From positions 17,148,519-17,212,518 of the forward strand of contig JADWOT020000006.1 in the NCBI GenBank assembly GCA_036345935.2: a stretch of 64,000 bases of DNA, written 5' to 3'. Below, piece by piece: positions 46,304 through 59,100 of the stretch. The notes beneath the pieces are model-generated. The model saw only the letters and a list, made by a program, of their open reading frames with translations, was not told where the DNA came from and did not search any database. The translations under genes and the position numbers were made by a program. Each line of letters begins with the position of its first letter. The first letter of the stretch is position 1. This stretch comes from Taenia hydatigena. Taxonomy: Eukaryota; Platyhelminthes; Cestoda; Cyclophyllidea; Taeniidae.

Positions 46304-47630
46304 GATGGTTTCAAGGCAGTGCTTACAGTGTCAAAGGTGAGTTCACTCGAGTTGCTGTATTTTTTACTTATGTAGCGCTCAACGGTTTGAATAAAATGGA
46401 AGACAAATTTGCATAAGGCCGGTTGACTAGATGTGTCCTTGACACAGTTCTTGGGATCATACAAACTTTTGCAAGAAGAGCAGCACTGCGTTTGAGAGTA
46501 TTTCAATGTTGATTTTTAAATGATGCGTACTGGAAGACTGATCGGGATCAGTTCAAGAAGCCAAAAATTGGGGTTGCGTATGTAGCTCACCTATTAACTT
46601 GCAGACATTATTTTGAGTTGAAAAATTTTAATTACAAATTCATCTGTCGTGAGAGAACGTTCATACTATGGGGGATTAAAGTTGACACCTAAAATAGCGT
46701 GCTACCTTAACATTGCTCTACGCAGTAGCAAGTGGGAAATGTGACCCATTGCAAGCAATACTATCTCCTTTTGTGGGTCATTGCACGTACTACCAGTCGG
46801 AATAGCTGACAAACGGACCAGGAAGTGCACGGAACGGTACGTGGCGATGAAAGATGTTACTTATAAAACCCCAGTCGCCCAGTCCTCCAACGATAATATA
46901 TGTGAATTTTTCCAACCTTTTAAAGATAGTAATGCTCTCCGGTGGCGATCTTGGCACCCATGCTTCATGTGGCACCCAGTCGGAGCAGCTAAACTGGAGT
47001 GAATTGGCCCAAAGCACAAACATTCTGTAAGAGTAAAAACACTGCCCCTACGAATATTTGCAATTTTGAAAAGCTGGCGCACGCTGGCTACGCGGTCACG
47101 CAAAGTGCCCTAGGATGATCCAGTCGCACTGTCAAACTTTTCTATCCCAAACTTCTTCAAGTGTCATTCATACGCCAGGAAGATTTGTCAAATTCAGCAT
47201 GAAGTTGTGTAAAAAGATGATGCTTGGATGATATGAAGTCCCATTATCACTCGATTTCAACGCCCTCATACGCAAAATAGCAATGGGTATTCAGTGACCA
47301 TTAAGAGTTAGGAGGATTCACGAAACGAATGTTATTAGATTTGAGAACTACTGCCTCCTTCTAAGATTAATTGCTGCCAAGTTTCAACACAAAAGCGGCA
47401 CAAGTGTTTTGTTTTTGTTATTATTTTGTAAAAAACCTTCTACTTGAAAATGCTGAAAATGGGAAACTCGGCCTCTGCCGATCCACATGGATTAAGAATG
47501 CCAATTAAAGCGGCAAAATCACACTGAAAGAGAAATATTAGACTTCGAGGAAGGTCGACTTAGATGGCCTGATTAAGCGTATACGACATGGGGTTTTATG
47601 GTTTAGTCTTTCCTTAGTACGTTGCTCAGC
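46304..47630. other. Intergenic
   Basis: No supported gene or repeat beyond the neighbouring LTRs. Confidence 0.5.
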
Positions 47631-47785
47631 TGTTTAACTCTCGGTGCGCCACCATTGTACATCCGCGGGGCAGCTTGGCTTTAGGGCCGTGCCAGCACCA
47701 CTGAGCCCTACCGTGTGTCGAAGGCATATATTCTGTTTTAGTGGTGTGCTTTCTTTCGTCTTCAAGGAAGTTTCGGGATGCTGCG
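47631..47785 (+). repeat. Solo LTR, TGTTTAACTCTCGG subfamily
   Basis: Starts TGTTTAACTCTCGGTG, contains GGGCCGTGCCAGCACC and ATATATTCTG, ends TTTCGGGATGCTGCG. No target duplication recognised. Confidence 0.65.
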
Positions 47786-48289
47786 TTTCCATGCTTTAAC
47801 ATTTTTCTGCAGTTTCGCGACGGCTGATTCAAACATAGCTTCTCGATTCTAACGATCTTAGACACCGATGTGTTTTGTAGCGCCGATATAGTAAGGAGTT
47901 TAATCATTGTGGCACAACTGTTCATGGACTGAAAAAAGCTGTGCTACACGACGCACTATCTGAGCATCTGATTTTGCATACAAAATAAAACAAAGTAGTG
48001 TTTCTAGTCCAAAGTTTGTCCACGAAACCAATCCATTTGTTCTGAAACTTATGTTACACAGTCAATTAAAAAGGAATAATTTTCACTCGCGGATTATTTT
48101 GCCCAGTACTGCACCATTTCCAAAGCCAAACTATTTGGCTTGGTGACACCACTGCGAGTCTTCCACCAGCTTGACAAATGAAGAATAAGTACCACCGATC
48201 CGACTTCCTCATAGTCAGTCTTGTGAACAAAAAGACGAGTGCGATTCATCGCATCGCAATACGTTGATTGTTTATTTTTTCTCCTCCAC

Positions 48290-48419
48290 TGTGCCTTAAC
48301 TAAGCGCCCCGGCATCCGGGATAAGCCAGTGGCCTCAAACTTTTCTGCTGGACGAAAATGCATATTCCGCCCGAGTATCAGATCTTCTTTCGTCTTTAGC
48401 GACGCCTCAAGGCGCTACA
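48290..48419 (+). repeat. Partial LTR of the TRIM family
   Basis: 3' half well preserved: GCATATTCCGCCCGAGTATC, TCTTCTTTCGTCTTTAGCG, end AAGGCGCTACA. The 5' boundary is uncertain. Confidence 0.55.
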
Positions 48420-48837
48420 AGTGTCATCCACATAACCGTCACAGCAAGAACTACTTATCAGTGTTTTTGTATTCTAAGACTGTGGCATAAAAAACTCATG
48501 ATTATTAATGACTTATTGGCCACAGACTGACTACATACATAGGTTTCTGGTGTACTTATAATTAGTGACTGCTTGCAAACTCACCCGTAGAACTTTAATA
48601 CAAAGTAATCAAAATAAATAACAGCTACTATTGCTAAAGGATCAATTACTTAGTGAAGTCTTTTGGACGTCAGTATGATTTCCTCAATTTGGCTTTGCTC
48701 AGCGGAAACAAATACGTCACGTTTGATGATAGCACCAGTGGCATTACCCGACCACAACTATTTCAAAGCACAATAATGAATGTGAGATCATCCGCGGCAG
48801 TTTGTAATTCTTTTTAACATTTTCATTACGTACACAG

Positions 48838-48914
48838 GTACTTCGGCCCCACAGGCTGCATCTCCACCATGCAGGATGGTCTCGGGACCATGCTCATATC
48901 CTCCCAGGCCTCTC
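48838..48914 (+). CDS. Exon-like GC-rich segment, gene unknown
   Basis: 77 nt between a good acceptor (CTTTTTAACATTTTCATTACGTACACAG) and a good donor (CTCTC|GTAAGTTAG). One frame reads YFGPTGCISTMQDGLGTML. It lies 1.1 kb before the phosphatase start codon on the same strand and could be an upstream or 5' UTR exon of that gene, or chance. Confidence 0.25.
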
Positions 48915-49354
48915 GTAAGTTAGCCATGCAAGTTCTTTCATGCAACAGTGTTTTAATACGACTTCAGGGTGGACTTGGAGAGCTACAAAAGTAGACCAGC
49001 ATGATATTCGCATTGTTAAGATATGCTAATAGAACAAAGATAAGTTGGGTGTAATTGTGCATGATTTGGTGTGCGTTTATTGCCTTTTCTTAGTCGCCAT
49101 TTGATCATATATTTTAAAGTGTTCCATTTCGATTCAGCAGTGATTAATTAAAATAAATTGACATGGTTGAGAACTCGCGAAAATTACTGGCGCGTATAGG
49201 GTAGATAGACACTTTTTAACCACGTGCCCACGTCATTCTCGGTAGAATGTACTTCCCCTCTGGGGCACAGCCCAAAGGTCATGCTACTAGCTTCCCAACC
49301 CTTTGGTGGGTTAGTAATAAATACTATTTTACAGTACTTTAATGCTTTGTGGCT

Positions 49355-49461
49355 TGCTTGACTCTCCGTCATATTGCTCTTGCCGAGTAGGCTGACCTTT
49401 TAGCTATGTAGACACTCCCAAGTCATGTCTTTTTTCTTCAAGAAAGTCTCTAAACGCTGCA
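49355..49461 (+). repeat. Short LTR fragment of the TRIM family
   Basis: TGCTTGACTCTCCGTC start, CCGAGTAGGCTGACC middle, TCTTCAAGAAAGTCTC and AACGCTGCA at the end; internally shortened. Confidence 0.5.
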
Positions 49462-50011
49462 ATACTTTGGGTCGCTACGACTTCAGGAATATAGATACGA
49501 GATTAAGGAGTGAGCGAATTCACCTACTTTAAGTCTATAAGTCCATAAAACAGAATGACATTCAAATTATTCATGTCAACTTTCCGTGCAATGGATGTAG
49601 TTTTCGCAGCGTTGCTGTCGCACTCTCATACATTATGCCATTAAAATACAATCAAATTTCGAAGTTGCAACCAGTGAAATGTGTTCATACACCAGATTCT
49701 ATTATATGATGATGAAATTTAGTCCAATCATCAATATCGTTCCATGGGTTCCTATAATATTGCAATTTCCAACCTTATGTAAGAGATGTGAGGTGGTAAT
49801 ACGAAAAGACACGCATTTGATTACTTCGAATTCCAGTTTACATCTCGTTTCTCACTTAACAAACAAACAAATGCCCCAGTTTTGTTCGTTTTCCAGGAAA
49901 TTTGATAGGGAATTGATACGCTCAATCTATTGGCTTGTTCGAAGGTCGTTTATGTGTTTGTCGTGTGACGCAGTTCAAATTTTCATCGGTGGTAATTGAC
50001 ACATTGTTAAA

Positions 50012-50190
50012 ATGGCGGAGGATCAGGCGTCGACATTGCTATTGGCGATAAAAAATGCACTTTATCCGGAAGTTACCGCCAATGTGGGGTCGTCTGTTCG
50101 GTTGAGATCAAAACCTGTAATGAACAAAGTCAAGAAAATTCATAGTTCTGCATACATGCTTGCCAACATATCTAGGAATTTGTGTTCATC
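50012..50190 (+). CDS. PPM1F: PP2C exon 1: N-terminal helical region
   Basis: Encodes MAEDQASTLLLAIKNALYP and SAYMLANISRNLCSS; donor TTCATC|GTACGT in phase 2. An acceptor-like GTGTGACGCAG ends at 49973, 38 nt before the ATG. Confidence 0.72.
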
Positions 50191-53100
50191 GTACGTATTT
50201 CATGGTTCTTCAGTGTCTTCTTAGTATTCAGGAAAGCGTGCTACTGGTCCCACTGATGGCTCAAATACGAAGTCATCTGTCTTACCCCGTTGAATTCGCT
50301 TCTGATGGTAGGTTAGGTTCTGAGGTGCTTTTTGGCTTAAACTGATCTACCTTGTGCCGAAGACACAAAGTGACCACTGTTTTATTACATGCTGTGTTCA
50401 ATTTGTGTGAGATTTCGACCCGCTTGTAGCCTTTTGGGGTATGACTTGAATTATTCATAAAGCATGGATTAGAAACGAACCTTCGAATTGCAATAAAATT
50501 GTAGTCAGTAGATGATACTGGTAAAACGTGTGATGTATAAACTAATACAGATCCGACTCATGATCATAAATGCAGTTTTTTTGGGTTATGCAGACTGGCG
50601 GCGTTGATTTCTCATTTAGGCTTCGGATTTTGTTCGTTCGATGAAATACAGCGTCGTGGAATGGACAATCTGAAGCAGGCTCTTTTACGGACAATCAATA
50701 AAGCACAAAGCACCGAGGGCTTTCCTCCTTCTAGGATTAAGCAAATATCGGTTTCCTCGGTCGTAAATAAGCGTCGGAGACAGGAAGATCGGTGGTTTTT
50801 TGAACCGGACCTCGTTGCTTATGCGCCCATAGACAGGGTAGGTAGTTCTGTTTTTCTTTTAAAACACAGGATATCTCTCCTGTTTTTCTGGAAAGGGTTT
50901 TCAATCCTAGGCTGCGTTACTACCCTGTTTCAAAATAACTTTTTCAACCGTAGTCTGTTCCACTTACTCCATCAATTCATCGGCCCCCACTTTCGTATCC
51001 ACCACCATCTGAAAGTCTCAAAAGCAATATAAACTTTGGGATTCTCTTCATATTTATAAATTGCATCATTAGATGATTGCTCTCCTTGTTCGCATTGAAG
51101 GGTTTCATACCTGTGGGAGCGTGAGTGGATGTGTCCAACTTTTGGCAGCATTTCAATGTAAGTGTCGACCATAACTAGCAAAATGTGCCTCCGTGATTAG
51201 CAGTGCATTGCTGCCATTCGCCTTAAGTAGCCGATGCCAGTCCCAAACCATCTTCCGTACGTGGACGTAGTAGCAGGGACGACCCAACCTTCTTTTATAT
51301 ATTAAGCTATATTTTCGTGAATATAATAAATGATTTTGCTGCTGTTCAGATTCGAGACTTAAAATGTCACCACTTGATTGGTTTAGTTAAGTGCAACAAA
51401 TGCAACTGATCACGTGTTCTATTACGCGTCATTTGTAGTAGCGCTTTCTTGCTTCACCACTTTTCCCCATCTCCAATTTGCTTAGGTTTTATACTGATAC
51501 AGGTTGATCATTCTTGTTCTGCTCTCTATTCCTGTCCACTCCTGAGAATTTAGCATTCTGCTTCGGTAACTGGGACTTATTGATGACCCTGGTGATTTTA
51601 TCCTACCATCTCCAATATGCTTTTGATCTATGATGTTCCAATTTCCCCGGTTTTAGTAGCCTGTGTGCCTTCATTATACATATCAGATAATCATATTCTT
51701 TTCATTGAGAATAGACGTGTGTAGCACATTTCATTGCCGTAAACCTTTTCATCCACGTAGATTAGATTTGATGGAACACGGTCCTCTGATCCTGTCGAGT
51801 ATTATTCCCGAGAGTTTATACCTGAAATGGTGTTTAAACTTTATTTCGATCGGTGGCTTCGTGTGCTGTTGCATTATTCGTCCCACAAACTAACATTCTT
51901 ACGGCTTTTCATTGATAATTCTTTATTCTCATTCTGTGTGGGTATAACGAAACTTCTTTGTGTATCAAATTGATAGACAAATGCTGTCATCTTAACTTGT
52001 TGAACAGCTTGCATTGTTAGGATATATGGTGGTCGAACGTGAAGCTCATCGGAATAACTCTCCCGAGATCGTCTGCCGGTCGCATTCGCTTTGCTTCAGC
52101 GAATCACTTCCGCACCTCAAAAGAAGCATGTGCATAAGTATGCTACAAAGTCTCTTAGCCTTTATCTGCTCAGGGCAAAGTAGATGCACTCATCTATAAC
52201 AAGGGGGTTAGTGTTACATGTTTGAAGTAGAACATCACTATTTTTAATGTTCCATCTATTCACTCATGAGGGAAGGTACGTTCAAAGGTAAATCACCTCT
52301 CGTCGTACATTGCACCTTAATTTACCTAAGTGGTGGATTTCACCTTCTGTCGTTTGGCTTGTGATACTTAGGTATGGCTGCCAATTGCTGCCAAGTCGCA
52401 AAAATCACCCTCTCCATAATGAATCATGTTTGAACTGTTCGTGCACCACGTATACTCGGGTTGGCCTCGATTTCTGTTTCTCTTCTAATGCAATGATATC
52501 CTGTACAGGTATTTATTACTAGTGGTGTGGCATTTCGTCGGTGAGTTTTAGTCGTTTTGACTAATCTTCCCTAGGATTACACCACAGTAGTTGCACGTGT
52601 GCGTGCATTTATGTGGTATTCTGACGAACGCCCGTGGTTGAAAGGAATCAATGATGCTGGGCGGCTTAATGACGTCCCTGATGAATCATGTGGTTGTTGC
52701 GAAGACTTTCCTTTCCCTCTCGTGATCCTTTTCCCCGCTCTGCCTTATGCTGCGATTCCGTGACTGGGCTCTTTTTCGCAGTTCCCCTTTGATCTGGGAA
52801 TCCGGGGGTTTTTATGCTGTGGCTGATGCCTTGGTTTCTCACTTACACAAAACCAGTTACAAAAATGAAGCCCTCCGCGTCGTTTGCGACCTCTGTGTTC
52901 AGATCCGCGCAATAGATAACCATATTTATCCAGAGGTGATTTGTTTAGTGAGTGAATTTATGTACTGGACACAGCTGATCAGATGTGTTGCTTCATAATG
53001 ACCCACGTATTGTGTGTTCACTTATTTACCATTTGTAATTGTGTGCATTATCCATTTATAATTCAACAGATTGTGAATATCACGCCTTTATTGTAATGAT

Positions 53101-56100
53101 ATTTCTCATGCGCAAACACATTGAAAGGAGCACAGTTTGTTTTCCAAGCGCATTATTTGTTTTGTGTCACATATAAGGATCGGGAGGAGAATCTGTCCAA
53201 GTTGTGGCGTCATGACTATCCCCAGATTGTCGGGTGTGGTGTTTTCGATGGTCACGGAGGCCCCGAGGCGGCCGAGCACTGCTCAAACCTGGCACCTTTT
53301 CTCCTCAGTCGCCATCTGCAGCAACGCTTCATCGAGACATCGGCTCTTCACCGCTCCTCCGAAACTATCCCCGACATCCTCACGAGAGTCATCCACGAAC
53401 TGAACTTTTCAGTTACCGAATGTCACCGGCAGAAGGTGAGTCCTATCCATGGCGTTGGCGCTACTTCGCCTAAGTCCTTGAGGCTGTAGCGTAATTGGTG
53501 CCTACGCGATGTTGTTTCTTGTGCAACTTGCATTTCACGAAACTACTTCGAATTTATGTTCCTTTAAACTATCGATTTCCAAAACCGATTTCTTTGCATT
53601 TCTTCCGCTCATTATGTTGAGGCTATCCAGCCAGATATCCAAGCTATCCCTTTTTGGATATCGATAACTGACCAATGTTAGGGACAACATCCTTTCAAGT
53701 GAATGTTGAGTACGGAGTGGATTTGACTCAATCGAAGTTCGCCCGTTTATCGCAATAAAGATTGCATTTGTCCCTTTCCTTGGAGGTCCTTCTTTCCAGT
53801 TTTCATCAGTTCACGCCTTTATCCCTTATCATTTTATCGTGGAGATGGTGCAATTTTATTTTCATCTGTCCTTTTCTTTTTTCAGAAGAGTTAAATAAGA
53901 AACGGTGGGTACTGCATTCAATTCGGTCAAACTATTTTTCGTATAAAAGGGTAGTGTCGAGCGCATCCAGCCATGGGCGCAGTATTTACGTTTTTTTTTC
54001 TAAAGACGTAATATGAAACTGTCCAAGAAAACTATATGTAAATAGCCCAATCAGAGTTGAGTCCATAATCTTAGCTGCAAGAATTAAAAGGCCAGCACAG
54101 TGGAATCGCAGTCCCTGTTAGGCATGCCAAAGGCGCAGAATAAATTGTTTGCGTTTTCCCACGTTCAGCTGGTTTACGTTTATAATGCCCAAAGGCTTTT
54201 TAGTGGAAAGCCCGCGTTTATTTGCGTCAACTTGGGCGTAAATTGGATGACGATCTGTCTTCCAACTACGATCACGTTGTCCCAGGTCATGTTACTTTGT
54301 CTCCACGTCGTCCTTCGATATTCGTTGTATGTGTGTGTGTGTGTGTGCAAGTGAATTTTCAGTTCGTTATCTTTCGAATTTACACTAGGTGTGTAGCTGT
54401 TAAGCCCTCCATTCCCCAGCCTTGGGAGGTCATTATCAGTCTCTTTTTTCATGAAATAAATAACCCCAGTTCGTTGTACTTTCGTGATTTTTGTTATATT
54501 CTTTCTGGATTTTTCGAACCGGATGGAGTTTTAGTAATGGGTAAAATTAGATGCTTCATTAAATTTTTTTGCGTGCTAGTTAATTCAGTAAATTTTAACC
54601 CCTTAGTCGTGGAATTGAATAATGAAACTGGGATCCTTTAAATGCAATATGAGCCTGTCCTACAATCACCTGCTGCAACTGTAATTGTCGCATTCGTCTT
54701 TATATTTGGGACTATGCGATTGTGGTGTCATGAAGACACTGTTTTGAGATGCCAAAATGTGCATATGTACACGTTCACATGCTCTTTTCGTTTGAATAGA
54801 TTCACTTTATCCACAACAGGGTCTCACTCTCGTCCACCCACTTTCAAATCTAGAAAATGTTTCCTACTTTTGTGCACACACCGAGGACTGGAGCCAACTT
54901 AGGTTAACCGAACCTCGAATCATTTATTGTGCTGGCTTAGGGCTTTCCCGATTCGGCTAGACCGTCAAGGCAACTGTAAGCTATTAGAATAGGTGCAGTC
55001 AAATAGTTAATATATTATGCCTCCAAGGGCTTTTTGTTTGGTCAATCTGCATAAGCTATCAATTCTGCGTGCGCTCTCAGTCCGTATACATATTCCTTGG
55101 CCTTTGCCCATTACGCAGTGGATAGTATGGTCTGCCTCAATGCCTTTCTGATAATGTGGCCACACGGTTTGAATCAAAGTCGCCATGGCGCCTTTTATTT
55201 GTGTCCGGAATTCGAGGCACCAGGAGAGTGAGAGCGATAGTCGGCTGATCGGTTTGGTGGGTGAAGTCCGAGCGGCGGAAGTGTTTGTGTGAGTCACATC
55301 GGCGTTAGAGGTTGTGATGCGTCCGTCGCTCTTGGCTCGACGACCGCCGCCGCTGCTGCGTGTCTCTCCACCCAAGTCATCTGTCCGCCTCTCGTTCGTA
55401 TGTGCTCACATGCCTGTGTAACAGACGCTGCGCCATTCCTCTGTGCAAACCTCGCACTGATCCTTCAATTTCGGACCATTTCTCTAGCCGTAAGGTTGCC
55501 TTATTCATGTTTTTCGATGCAACTCATTGTTCTGCTTGTTAAATCTCCATTCCTCCCCCTATCGAAGGAAAGTCGTAAATGACTCCCGAGTCGTGTGCGT
55601 GAATCATCATGCGTTGTCTCATAATCGAGTGTATCTTGCAGGAAAATGTGCCATAAATTAATCTGATGCTCTAGTCCTACTGAGGTGGAATGCAGTCATC
55701 TCCCTTAAACTTTAGAGCTTGAGCTTTCAGCCTTGCTTCACCATCTCTAGATCCTACGAATTTTCACCATAATTTTTTGTCACTTTTTATGGCCTGTTTC
55801 GCGCGTCCTTAAAGGGCGGTGCAGACAGGGTTTTGTCCTGGTTTTTTTATGTTTAAGCCAAGCTTGTGTCACTCGGCTACGGCATTTTCCACTCAAGCCT
55901 TATTGGCGTATTCATCACCAAGGTTTTAAAAGATGGTAGATCACTCCATCCAGGACGTTCCACTGTTCTAGTATAAGACCAATTGCCATTAAGCTCATCC
56001 AAGAGCATCTCACTTTTGATGCATCGTTTTGAGCTCAATTAGTCTGTTTGCGAGAAGTTTTGTTGTGAGTAGTTATCAAGTGGTAAGGCTCCCACTGCGT

Positions 56101-59100
56101 GTGTGAAACGGGGCTCAGGTGAGGAAATCTGGAAATCACATGCACGTGACGCTGATGGAGGACTTGTTACGTTCTCTGTTTGTGGGTCGATATCACCAAT
56201 TACATTCCGCTTTGTTGGTGTTTCTTACTTTCAAGGCGTATCATCGCTGCTTTGGACTCATCGACTCTGGTTTTTGAGTATTTTTGGGGAATAATTGCTC
56301 ATTAACTCACTGATAAGCCTGTGAACTATCCATTGTTGGTTTTCATTGAGCCATTAGCGAAGTGGTCCATAAAGTTATGGCTATTGAACTCAATTCATAA
56401 CATTTCGGCTATTGGAGTGATTAACAAGCCCCTCTGAAAATCAAATTGTGGGAGAATTTACGAATGGTTTACATTAGCCGACGATGAGAAATGTTAGTCT
56501 GTAGATTCTGATGGCCTTGTCTTGATTTGATTTAGCCGATGTCGCTTGCTTGGGCTCACTCACTCAGTCCAGAGGTGCCTCAAACATCGCACAACCGTGG
56601 GTGCGCGGTAGCTGTCGCTTTTATCGCATTTTCAACCTTCGTTTAAAAGCTCCACATTCGCCTATTATTCCATTTCAGCTGTGAAACGGATGATAGTTTA
56701 CTCGCTGTGATCTTTATACAACGCGAGAGAAGGTGTTGTGCCTGCATTCTCTTTTTCTATGAATGTAAGGGATCGGCATTTATTGTGAATAGTTTTCTTT
56801 TTTAACCTCTGATCTTGTTAACACGTACATTTACGTGCGTTTTTGGCATTGGTACTGATGGAGTCAACCACCAATATGCGCGTATTCTTTTCCCTTACGG
56901 TGTTTACGGGCACGTTCGGATCTTTGGTAAAATTAAACTTCTAATCGCAGCACCACTTTGATGCTGCACCAAGTTTGCTCTCTCCCCTTCCCCTTCATCC
57001 GATACACAGCTGCTGCCTCTCTCGTCACAACAGGCATACCTACCTGTTTAGATGTATTTGCCAGCTTTATCCACTTGACCGACTCTGCATGGGACCTTTG
57101 TGTGCAATCACATTTCACTCCCATCAAATTGTGAAAATTGAACGCATTATGCAGTGTGAACTGTTTAAACTAGCATATCCTGATTTCAGTACTTAAATTG
57201 GACTATGTTAATTGGCATGCTGGTTTGGTCACCTATCATAGAGTGGAAATCTTGTACATTTTTTTGCATTTTCAACTTTCGCCGCTGCCGTCACAATTGT
57301 GTAACATATTATTTATCGGCTTGCAATAGATACCAGTTTGCTTAAATAATTTGACAAGTTGACTAAGTTTTAAACAATATACTAAAATTAAGCACAAATG
57401 AAGTACTGCGGAAACAGTGAAAATGGAAACTCCTGCGCAATCAAATCGCCCACATATAACAACACTTTATCACGGTCTCGGAAGATCGACCATCACAGGT
57501 CAAATGGCTGGCTATTGCATTTAGCGTTATAGTATTCAAGGATTAAAGAAAATCCAATTATCCTCAGACCTGGGAAGTTCAGCAACTAATTGGGAATTTC
57601 GTTGAATTTTGCCATTCTAGTTCTCTCATTAACTAACACAGCTTTTTGTGCGGGAGTTTTTCTGAGGTAACTGATACGGGTCAAGTGCAGTTCGAGTCTC
57701 TTCTGCTGTATGGCATAGCCAGAGGCTATTTACGAAGCGAGTTGTTTCGTAAATTTCCTTGAAAACGTTCTTCCATCGCTTCATTTGCAGGCACACGTTT
57801 GCCTCGGTGTATCTGTGGCATTATTTTTATTCCCATTGGCTAGACTCACGTGTCAAACCCTTTCCTCAATTATAATGTTCGAAGCCAAATTTGGGGTTCA
57901 CTATCTGTAACGTCTTAGGAATTCATCGTCTCAAAGTTCTGTTAGATACGACTATTCCGTACCATTCTGGAATCTGATACTTACAACACATAATCAATGC
58001 CATTCTAGAAGAGAATTCATCCTTACCCACTTCTGTCCCACTTAATCGTCAGTTCTGGACCTTGTCATCATTTGCTCTTTATCTGCAAAAAGTGCGCTTC
58101 TTTCTTCTGGTCAACCATCGAATCTTTTTCTATTTCCCTTTCTGACAAATCTTTCGTCACATTCCTGCTGTGCAATCGCAAGCAGTTTGGTTTTTTATAA
58201 GGAATTGAAAATCCCGTCTAATTTAAATTATCACCATGATAACTTTTTTCACTGCTTTTCTTGATTCACGCAGCATTCCAATACCAAACAGTTTGATTAT
58301 CAATCAGGTTTTAAACCATAAATCGTATGGCTTTTAAGAACTACCATTTGCGAGGTTGTCATCTCAAGACAGGGGTTTCGACTGTGCTATCAATCAGCTT
58401 TAAGATAAATGCCAACTTTTCAATGATCTCTCGGACGCTTTTAACTTATTTGAACCACCCAGGGACCATTTACTCCGATCCATGCCACCTTTTTATCGTT
58501 TTAGGCTCAGGACTGAATAATTCTATATTGATTTAAGCAAGGGGTACTTTACGACTGTCTTAACTCCTTCTATAACAGTGGGTTTGGGTATCTTATTGGT
58601 GTGTCAAGCCTACAATTTTTGTGGACACTTCATATTTAGCTATTTTTTTGTCGTAAAAAACGTATTCTATCTCTTCTCAGTAGATTTTAATGGATTGAAT
58701 CTATGCTTATTGCTGAGCTGGTGGTCGACGTTGTTTTCCTCATCTGTTGATTAGAAAAATTATTGATGTTCCTTATTTCCCCTGGTGAAGTTTTTCATTT
58801 CTTGATTAAAGGATTCCCGGTGAAAGTTCATCAGAATAGGCCTTTATCGATAGTTTGTTGGGGACTATTCATCGGAGTTCATGCGAAGCAGTCTAACTTA
58901 CTGGTACTTATCTGTGTGAAAAATCTCTGTGTGCGTACGTGTGTGTGTGTGTGTAATTATTCTTTTTACTATTCTCTAAATCACTGTTTTTTGTGTGCTT
59001 TTCACAGTTGTGGAACTCTGGTACAACGGCGACCATCTGCCTTATTCATGGTGACTACATCTACACCGGTTGGATAGGGGACTCCCAGGGAGTGCTTTTC

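Larger units (their letters stand above)
53436..59007 (+). other. PP2C intron 3 (5.6 kb)
   Basis: GTGAGT...TTTTCACAG. AT-rich, with (GT)n tracts at 54330-54347 and 58939-58954; no TRIM copy or coding exon recognised. Confidence 0.65.

Noticed and set aside
46150..46506. Open frames with long Tyr-Ile runs on both strands
   Set aside because: They are translations of the (TA)n tract inside a solo LTR.
51190..51310. Possible degenerate TRIM fragment (GATGCCAGTCCC, AGTAGCAGGGACG)
   Set aside because: Only scattered short matches, no LTR ends and no consistent order.
53121..53177. Upstream extension of PP2C exon 3 (frame open from 53121)
   Set aside because: The acceptor at 53177 joins exon 2 in phase 0 with a good pyrimidine tract; the extra residues upstream are hydrophobic and unlike PP2C.
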